Shown here: piece after piece, positions 4,312-8,261 of the stretch | Layout of the letters: each line of letters begins with the position of its first letter | Position numbering within the stretch: position 1 is the stretch's first letter | DNA from: Candidatus Komeilibacteria bacterium | GTDB lineage: Bacteria > Patescibacteriota > Patescibacteriia > UBA1558 > 2-01-FULL-52-15 | Direction of reading: 5' to 3' | Length of the DNA: 8,261 nt | Assembly (NCBI GenBank): GCA_016204595.1 | Contig: JACQKJ010000043.1 | Span: 1 to 8,261 of the forward strand | Notes under the pieces: model-generated | Seen by the model: the letters and a program-made list of their open reading frames with translations, nothing else | What the model was told of the DNA's origin: nothing | Database searches by the model: none | Position numbers and translations under genes: made by a program

Positions 4312-6438
4312 CTACAGATCATCAATCGACGGCAGGAAACTCCGCTCCCCGTCATCGTCCACCCCGTTACTGGTGATATCACCAGTAACGGGGTCCACAT
4401 CAATATACCCCTCATCTCCGTCCGTATCAAGCTTGCCGGTGATAAGGCCGTTTGCGATCTCCCGCAAGAATTGCGAGGGCTGATGCAGACTCATGGTAAA
4501 ACGCGATGAGGACAGCGGATACACGAGGTAGAGCCTGCGCTGCGCGCGCGTGATCGCCACATAGAACAAGCGGCGTTCTTCTTCCAGACCACCTTCCTCG
4601 GCAGCAGCCCGCGGATGCGGCAAAGACGAATTGGTCAAGCTGATGATGAACACGGTGTTCCATTCAAGTCCTTTCGCCTGGTGAATGGTGGAAAGCACCA
4701 CGCTCGGTTCATGTCCTTCTTCATGGCCACCGCGCACGGCATAGGCTTCCTGCAAACTCGTATCGGCGATGAATTCCTCAAGCGTTTCATATCGATCCGC
4801 AAATAACGCAAGCTGCTCAATATCATCCATACGGTCTTTGAAGTCTTGATACTGCAGTTCAGCGTACCGGCGGTAGTACGGCATGATCGCCCGTATGATG
4901 GCGCCTGGCCCTGCTTTCAGCTGGCCGTGCGCGGCACCGATGGTCGTCACGAAATCACTCCAGCCTTTTGACGCGGCTTGCGACAAAGAAACCGACAGCT
5001 CGGGCAATTGTATCCAGTCTGCAAGCTCGCCCGCGGCCATAATTATTTTTTGCGCGGTCACGTCGCCGATGCCTTCGTACGTTGCCAGCACGCGATACCA
5101 CGCGCTCTCATCATTGAGATTCGCGATCAGACGAGTATACGCAAGCGCATCCTTGATGTGCGCGCGCTCGAAGAAACGCAAGCCGCCGCGCATTTCATAC
5201 GGAATATTTCGTTTGTTGAGCTCCAGTTCAAGCGCTTGGCTCTGGTGCGCGGCGCGGAACAAGACCGCGATCCGGTCAAGCAGCACCCCCTCGTCTTCGA
5301 GCGCCATAATGCGTTCCGCGACCTGCTCGGCTTCTTCTGCCGGGTCTTGCGCCACCATGAGTTCAGGCTTGATAAACGGTTCCTGTCCAGTGAATAGCGT
5401 CTTTTTGAACTGCGCCTCATTGTGCGCGATCACCTCATTGGCAACAGACAAGATCTCCGGCGAAGAACGATAATTTTCCTCCAACTTAAAAACTTTCGCG
5501 TTGGGGAATTGCTTGGGGAACTGCAGAATATTCTCGATATTTGCGGCTCGGAACGAATAAATACTTTGTGCATCGTCTCCGACCACCAAAAGATTTTTAT
5601 GCTTTGCCGCAAGTGTCCGCACGATCTCGTCCTGCACCACGTTCGTATCCTGATATTCGTCAACCAGTATGTACTCCCAGAAACCCTGCAGTTTTTCGCG
5701 GACTCGCGGAACTTTCAGGAGCCGCAACCATGCGGTCAATAGGTCATCGAAATCAAGCGAGTGCGTCATCTGCTTCTTCTCCGCGTACCGGGCCGCGACT
5801 TTTTCGAACAGCGGGAACAACTGCATACCTTCCGGATATTTCAGCTCCATCGCCTCATCGATCTTCAGCTGCGCGTTCGCGGCGTAGCCGATCACTTCGA
5901 GGAAAATGCCGGGTTGTGGCATGCGGCGGCCGCCTTTTGCTGCTTCTGGCCCGCCAACCTCTTTGATGATCCGCTTGAGCATATCCTTGCTGTCCTCACG
6001 GTCCAGTATTGTGAAGTTTGATTTCAGTCCGATGGCGCTTCCCAATTTGCGCAAAAGCCGATTAGCGACATGATGAAATGTCCCGCCCCATACCCCAGCA
6101 CCAGTCGCGCTATGCGCTCCGGCTTCGCCCTGAACCTCTTCGCGGTTCAGGGTGCGGGGCTTCGTCTTCTTGCCCATTTTTCCAACTAGTTCTCCTACAC
6201 GTGACAACATCTCATGAGCAGCCTTGTTGGTGAACGTCAAAAGCAAGATCCGCTCCGGAGCAACTCCTTGCTCTAGCAAATACGCGACACGGTACACGAG
6301 CGTCCGGGTCTTACCAGACCCTGCGCCTGCCAGAACCAAAGAAGGCCCATCAGCTTTCGTGACCACTTCATATTGAGCTTGATTCAGTTCTTTCTTGAAA
6401 TCGATCATGTGCGTTGAGACAGACATAATAACACACAT
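4312..6438 (-). CDS. UvrD/PcrA-type superfamily 1A DNA helicase
   Basis: An ATP-driven 3'-5' DNA helicase of the UvrD/PcrA/Rep group, acting in repair or in clearing replication blocks. Motifs in order: Q motif LNQAQYEVVT (18-27), Walker A AGAGSGKT (37-44), Ia LLLTFTNKAA (65-74), Ib GTFHHVANRLLR (119-130), II LVDEYQDTN (258-266), III VVGDDAQSIYSFR (285-297), IV KLEENYRSS (318-326), V TIHQAKGLEW (584-593) and VI EERRLFYVAITRAQ (620-633). The 708-aa length is typical. Oddities are an insert at about 88-117 between Ia and Ib that contains a hairpin, and an acidic tail after PSQFLREI whose codons include a perfect palindrome. The reported start is the longest frame; Met11 (6408), giving MIDFKKELN, looks more natural, and Met5 (6426) is also possible. 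None has a clear Shine-Dalgarno site. It heads the minus-strand cluster with the S23 and exonuclease genes. Confidence 0.93.
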   Translation of the reverse strand: MCVIMSVSTHMIDFKKELNQAQYEVVTKADGPSLVLAGAGSGKTRTLVYRVAYLLEQGVAPERILLLTFTNKAAHEMLSRVGELVGKMGKKTKPRTLNREEVQGEAGAHSATGAGVWGGTFHHVANRLLRKLGSAIGLKSNFTILDREDSKDMLKRIIKEVGGPEAAKGGRRMPQPGIFLEVIGYAANAQLKIDEAMELKYPEGMQLFPLFEKVAARYAEKKQMTHSLDFDDLLTAWLRLLKVPRVREKLQGFWEYILVDEYQDTNVVQDEIVRTLAAKHKNLLVVGDDAQSIYSFRAANIENILQFPKQFPNAKVFKLEENYRSSPEILSVANEVIAHNEAQFKKTLFTGQEPFIKPELMVAQDPAEEAEQVAERIMALEDEGVLLDRIAVLFRAAHQSQALELELNKRNIPYEMRGGLRFFERAHIKDALAYTRLIANLNDESAWYRVLATYEGIGDVTAQKIIMAAGELADWIQLPELSVSLSQAASKGWSDFVTTIGAAHGQLKAGPGAIIRAIMPYYRRYAELQYQDFKDRMDDIEQLALFADRYETLEEFIADTSLQEAYAVRGGHEEGHEPSVVLSTIHQAKGLEWNTVFIISLTNSSLPHPRAAAEEGGLEEERRLFYVAITRAQRRLYLVYPLSSSRFTMSLHQPSQFLREIANGLITGKLDTDGDEGYIDVDPVTGDITSNGVDDDGERSFLPSIDDL
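4361..4394. repeat. Perfect 34-bp palindrome inside the helicase 3' coding end
   Basis: The half-site ACCCCGTTACTGGTGAT is followed immediately by its exact reverse complement; the centre is at 4377/4378 and there is no spacer. It encodes residues 682-693 (DPVTGDITSNGV) in the variable acidic tail after the last conserved helicase motif. It could extrude as a cruciform, fold as RNA or bind a dimeric protein; its role is unknown. Confidence 0.9.
6128..6152. repeat. Hairpin-forming inverted repeat in the helicase Ia-Ib insert
   Basis: CCCTGAACC (6128-6136) and GGTTCAGGG (6144-6152) form perfect 9-bp arms around a 7-nt loop. They encode part of an extra segment (residues about 88-117) not expected between motifs Ia and Ib. 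It may be a small palindromic element inserted in frame. Confidence 0.75.
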
Positions 6439-6454
6439 CGATTCAGATTGAAAA
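6425..6454 (-). promoter_or_regulatory. Weak candidate promoter for the helicase cluster
   Basis: On the minus strand, TTTTCA (6454-6449) and TATTAT (6430-6425) are 18 nt apart. Transcription from here would begin near 6418 and favour Met11 at 6408 with a very short leader. The -35 match is poor, so this is tentative. Confidence 0.25.
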
Positions 6455-6519
6455 CTTTGTAGATTTTTCTTGTTTTCCTAGAAAAAAAGGTATCTTGAAA
6501 GGGATTTTTGTCATAGCGC

Positions 6520-6548
6520 TTGACAGTATTAACGCCACGCGTTAATAT
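6520..6548 (+). promoter_or_regulatory. higBA promoter, probably giving a leaderless transcript
   Basis: A consensus TTGACA (6520-6525) and TAATAT (6543-6548) are separated by 17 nt. The higB ATG is at 6555, only 6 nt past the -10, so the expected start of transcription falls on or next to the start codon. No ribosome binding site is present. Confidence 0.8.
6527..6547. promoter_or_regulatory. Probable HigA operator overlapping the higBA promoter
   Basis: TATTAACGC and GCGTTAATA form perfect 9-bp arms around CAC, filling the spacer and covering the -10. Antitoxins of the HigA family bind palindromes in their own promoter. The position would let bound HigA or HigBA block RNA polymerase. Binding is inferred from position and symmetry. 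Confidence 0.7.
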
Positions 6549-6554
6549 GTAGGC

Positions 6555-6836
6555 ATGATCAAGAGTTTCCGGTCGGATGAGGCGCAGAAAGTGTATGAAC
6601 GAGAGGGCTCTAGAAAGTTACCAAACGATATTCAGAACGTGGCTTTGCGTAAGTTATGGATGATTAACGCAGCAGTAACGATCGCAGATTTACGGATTCC
6701 ACCAGCGAATCGGCTTGAAAAACTATCAGGTAAGAGAGGAGGACAGTACAGTATCAGGATAAATGACAAATGGCGTATTTGCTTTCGTTGGAATCAAGGT
6801 GATGCCTATGAAGTAGAAATAACAGATTATCATTAA
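6555..6836 (+). CDS. higB: HigB-type toxin of the RelE/ParE superfamily
   Basis: A 93-aa toxin that, by family knowledge, is a ribosome-dependent mRNA endonuclease held inactive by HigA. The pattern is typical for the compact HigB group: MIKSFR at the start, RKLPNDIQNVALRKLWMINAA (20-40), LRIPPANRLEKLSG (46-59) and QYSIRINDKWRICFRW (64-79), ending VEITDYH. The length is normal and nothing is truncated. It precedes its antitoxin by 10 nt, the toxin-first order usual for higBA. The upstream palindrome over the -10 suggests autoregulation. The pair lies between the helicase cluster and a tyrosine recombinase, in keeping with an acquired module. Confidence 0.95.
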   Translation: MIKSFRSDEAQKVYEREGSRKLPNDIQNVALRKLWMINAAVTIADLRIPPANRLEKLSGKRGGQYSIRINDKWRICFRWNQGDAYEVEITDYH

Positions 6837-6846
6837 AGAAAACAGT

Positions 6847-7179
6847 ATGAACAAGAAACTACACCCCATCCACCCAGGAGAGATCCTTACCGAAGAGTTT
6901 TTGAAGCCATTGGGCATTACTGAATATCGCTTGGCAACGGACATAGCGGTGTCTCCTCGCCGGATCAACGAAATAACGCATGGCGCGCGGGCCATTACTG
7001 CTGACACAGCCTTGCGGCTTGGTAAGTTCTTTGGCACTTCGCCGCAGTTTTGGCTGAATCTCCAATCTCAATACGAATTGGAAACCCAAAAAGAGATACT
7101 ACACGATACGCTCGAACATCACGTCAAAACGCTTCAGGCCGCAGTCGAGAAAAAAGCCATTTTAAAGGACACAGATTGA
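6847..7179 (+). CDS. higA: HigA-type antitoxin, XRE-family helix-turn-helix
   Basis: A 110-aa DNA-binding antitoxin that neutralises HigB and represses the operon. HPIHPGEILTEEFLKPLGIT (6-25) is the family's usual N-terminus. The helix-turn-helix is about 26-60 (YRLATDIAVSPRRINEITHG), followed by RAITADTALRLGKFFGTSPQFWLNLQ (48-73) and a C-terminal helical stretch to 110. ATG at 6847 follows the higB stop by 10 nt with only a weak purine-rich AAAG upstream, so translation may be coupled. The C-terminus is slightly longer than in many relatives. The probable binding site is the palindrome at 6527-6547. Confidence 0.94.
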   Translation: MNKKLHPIHPGEILTEEFLKPLGITEYRLATDIAVSPRRINEITHGARAITADTALRLGKFFGTSPQFWLNLQSQYELETQKEILHDTLEHHVKTLQAAVEKKAILKDTD

Positions 7180-7190
7180 TAAGGACGAAT

Positions 7191-7226
7191 AAAAAACGCG
7201 ACCCGCTGGGCGAACCATGCGGGTCG
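7191..7226 (-). terminator. Rho-independent terminator of the 54-codon gene
   Basis: CGACCCGC (7199-7206) and GCGGGTCG (7219-7226) pair perfectly around a 12-nt loop. On the minus strand the stem is followed within 2 nt by six T (7196-7191). This is a good intrinsic terminator placed 24 nt past the stop of the small gene. On the plus strand it is followed only by TTTC, a weaker end for higBA. Confidence 0.8.
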
Positions 7227-7239
7227 TTTCGAATGGGAC

Positions 7240-7256
7240 GGCGGGGCGCTTTACTT
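7240..7256 (+). repeat. Left inverted-repeat arm flanking the small gene
   Basis: GGCGGGGCG then CT then TTACTT is the inverted partner of 7463-7477, which has the same 9- and 6-base blocks without the CT. It covers the end of the 54-codon gene, including its stop. Confidence 0.45.
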
Positions 7257-7415
7257 ATTCTTCTTGCCTTCGTCTTCCGCCTCATAGTAGAACACATCGT
7301 AGAGTTCGCTCCTCACGAGAAGAACGAATGCGTTCTGAGGCGTAAGCCCTTTCTCCTCCAGGAAGCTACACAGCCCGAATCTTCCATCAATCCTTTCATA
7401 CCCCACTTGAGCCAT
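7251..7415 (-). CDS. Small hypothetical protein (54 aa) in a self-contained transcription unit
   Basis: I do not recognise this protein. It begins MAQVGYERIDGRFGLCSFLEEKG, has a hydrophobic/aromatic centre (NAFVLLVRSELYDVFYYEAE) and ends with a charged, Lys-rich tail. The hydrophobic stretch is broken by charged residues and is not a membrane segment. There is no signal peptide. The frame extends upstream to an ATG at 7451, but ATG at 7415 is chosen because a perfect AAAGGAGGT lies 8 nt upstream. A TTGACA/TACAAA promoter precedes it and a strong terminator follows. That complete set of signals, rather than similarity, is the case for a real gene. It lies directly downstream of the recombinase on the same strand, and inverted repeats bracket it. 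It could be a cassette-like passenger. Confidence 0.65.
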   Translation of the reverse strand: MAQVGYERIDGRFGLCSFLEEKGLTPQNAFVLLVRSELYDVFYYEAEDEGKKNK

Positions 7416-7423
7416 CGTGTCGC

Positions 7424-7432
7424 ACCTCCTTT
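7424..7432 (-). promoter_or_regulatory. Strong Shine-Dalgarno site of the small gene
   Basis: AAAGGAGGT on the minus strand, 8 nt from the ATG at 7415, is by far the best ribosome binding site in the window and sets the start of the 54-codon gene. Confidence 0.85.
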
Positions 7433-7454
7433 CCCTCCGTAATTGCGACACTCC

Positions 7455-7483
7455 TTTGTACCAAGTAACGCCCCGCCTGTCAA
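7455..7483 (-). promoter_or_regulatory. Promoter of the small gene
   Basis: On the minus strand, TTGACA (7483-7478) and TACAAA (7460-7455) are 17 nt apart, predicting transcription from about 7448 and a leader of about 33 nt. It lies just after the recombinase stop, so the small gene need not depend on recombinase transcription. One inverted-repeat arm falls in the spacer. Confidence 0.7.
7463..7477 (-). repeat. Right inverted-repeat arm flanking the small gene
   Basis: AAGTAACGCCCCGCC is the inverted counterpart of 7240-7256, with 15 matching bases and a 2-base gap. It occupies the spacer of the small-gene promoter, so it may instead be a regulator site or a trace of insertion. Confidence 0.45.
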
Positions 7484-7496
7484 ACTATCAAGGTTT

Positions 7497-8261
7497 CTAT
7501 AACGGGCTGCGAATATGCTTAAGCTGCGGATTCGTCACCTGCATATAGTGCTCGGTGGTCTTGATGCTCTGATGGCCAAGCAGCTCCTGCACATACCGCG
7601 CAGCAACGCCGTTCTCTAAGAGGTGCGTCGCAAAGCTGTGGCGCAAGGAATGAAAGGTCGCGGATTTTTGCACGCCTGCCCTTGCAAGCGCCTGTTCAAA
7701 TATTTTCTGAGCTGTCCGCGTTGTCAAGGCACCGCCCCGCCAGCTTGCAAAAACAGGGTCACTCGCTTTCTTGCCGGACACACACTCGCGCATGTCATTG
7801 ACAATTTTTTCCGGAAAGATCGTTATCCGGTCCTTTGCGCCTTTCGCGCCCCGCACATGAATGGTCAGCGCCTCGAGATCAATATCCCTGACTTGCAACC
7901 TCACTGCTTCACTGACCCGCAATCCGGCGCCATAGGCGACTGCAAGGAGCAACCTGTGCTTGCGATTCTGAACTGTATCCAGGAGTCGAGCGATCTCTTG
8001 CCGAGTCAGCACAACGGGCAAAAACTTTTCCCGCTTTGGTCGCTTGATGCTCGAAAACAACCTGCGCTTCAGGATACCTTCGTAATAAAATTTCAACGCT
8101 GAGATTACATTGTTAAGCGAAGTGTTCGAATACCGCTCCTGAACTCTAAGGTACAGAAGGTAGTTCTTGATATCCTGCACCGTAACCTCTCGGGCTGATT
8201 TATTGATCGTAGCAAGAAACCGCCGATTGTGGGCAAGATAACTTTTTATCGTGCGCTTCGA
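7497..8261 (-). CDS. Tyrosine recombinase/integrase, XerC/D-like, 5' end outside the window
   Basis: The frame is open to the right edge, so the N-terminus is missing; 254 codons are visible. The first visible residues (IKSYLAHNRRFLA, then TVQDIKNYLLYL) belong to the SAM-like core-binding domain, so the GTG at 8180 is internal and not the start. The catalytic domain has GAGLRVSEAV (Arg115 of the visible chain), the GAKGAKDR beta-hairpin Lys (about 140), HSLRHSFATHLL (His204, Arg207), LLGHQSIKTTEHY (His230) and nucleophile Tyr239. All expected residues are present, so it should be active in site-specific strand exchange through a 3'-phosphotyrosine. No long extra patch typical of integron integrases is seen. 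It may serve chromosome dimer resolution or integration of an island; the neighbouring higBA and orphan small gene suggest the latter, but weakly. Confidence 0.9.
   Translation of the reverse strand, partial: SKRTIKSYLAHNRRFLATINKSAREVTVQDIKNYLLYLRVQERYSNTSLNNVISALKFYYEGILKRRLFSSIKRPKREKFLPVVLTRQEIARLLDTVQNRKHRLLLAVAYGAGLRVSEAVRLQVRDIDLEALTIHVRGAKGAKDRITIFPEKIVNDMRECVSGKKASDPVFASWRGGALTTRTAQKIFEQALARAGVQKSATFHSLRHSFATHLLENGVAARYVQELLGHQSIKTTEHYMQVTNPQLKHIRSPL

Noticed and set aside
4883..5473. A 196-codon open frame on the plus strand, antisense to the helicase
   Set aside because: It lies wholly opposite conserved helicase codons, is rich in Ser and Arg as antisense frames of such genes tend to be, and has no domain or start signal.
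7050..7442. A 130-codon plus-strand open frame overlapping the end of higA and the small gene
   Set aside because: It overlaps higA out of frame, crosses the terminator hairpin and runs antisense to the better supported 54-codon gene.
7416..7500. Integron-type attI/attC site next to the recombinase
   Set aside because: No GTTRRRY/RYYYAAC core pair was found; GTTACTT here does not fit, and the recombinase lacks an obvious integron-specific insert.

Overview
The window is gene-dense bacterial DNA of roughly 50% GC. It uses the standard bacterial code: TGA is a normal stop in the glycosyltransferase, higA and one four-helix gene. Two S23-type four-helix-bundle genes, a divergent FolD, little use of Shine-Dalgarno sites and small hairpin repeats between genes together suggest an uncultivated lineage such as the Candidate Phyla Radiation (Patescibacteria). 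That placement is an inference and no marker gene here confirms it.

Layout, left to right. Plus strand: an S23/IVS-type four-helix protein with no normal start codon (26-412), folD with a divergent cofactor-binding region (424-1266), and an abutting multi-pass GT39/ArnT-like glycosyltransferase (1267-2946). A convergent junction (2947-3069) holds two tandem copies of a ~61-bp unit, each with a hairpin. Minus strand, read from right to left: a UvrD/PcrA-type helicase (6438-4312), a second S23 gene (4255-3875), and a DEDDy exonuclease with a C-terminal WYL-like domain (3846-3070). Divergent from the helicase on the plus strand is a higBA toxin-antitoxin pair (6555-7179) with a consensus promoter and an embedded operator palindrome. 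Then on the minus strand come a 54-codon gene of unknown function with its own promoter, strong ribosome binding site and terminator (7415-7251), and a tyrosine recombinase running off the right edge (8261-7497).

The most interesting structure is at 3851-4308. The second S23 gene sits between two ~33-bp imperfect inverted repeats that almost exactly fill the gap between the helicase and exonuclease genes. This resembles the architecture of 23S rRNA intervening sequences, but outside an rRNA gene. The first S23 copy ends in the same repeat. The helicase and the exonuclease-WYL protein may act together as a helicase-nuclease pair in repair or defence. The helicase gene also carries a perfect 34-bp palindrome near its 3' end and a hairpin-forming insert between motifs Ia and Ib, as if small palindromic elements had entered in frame.
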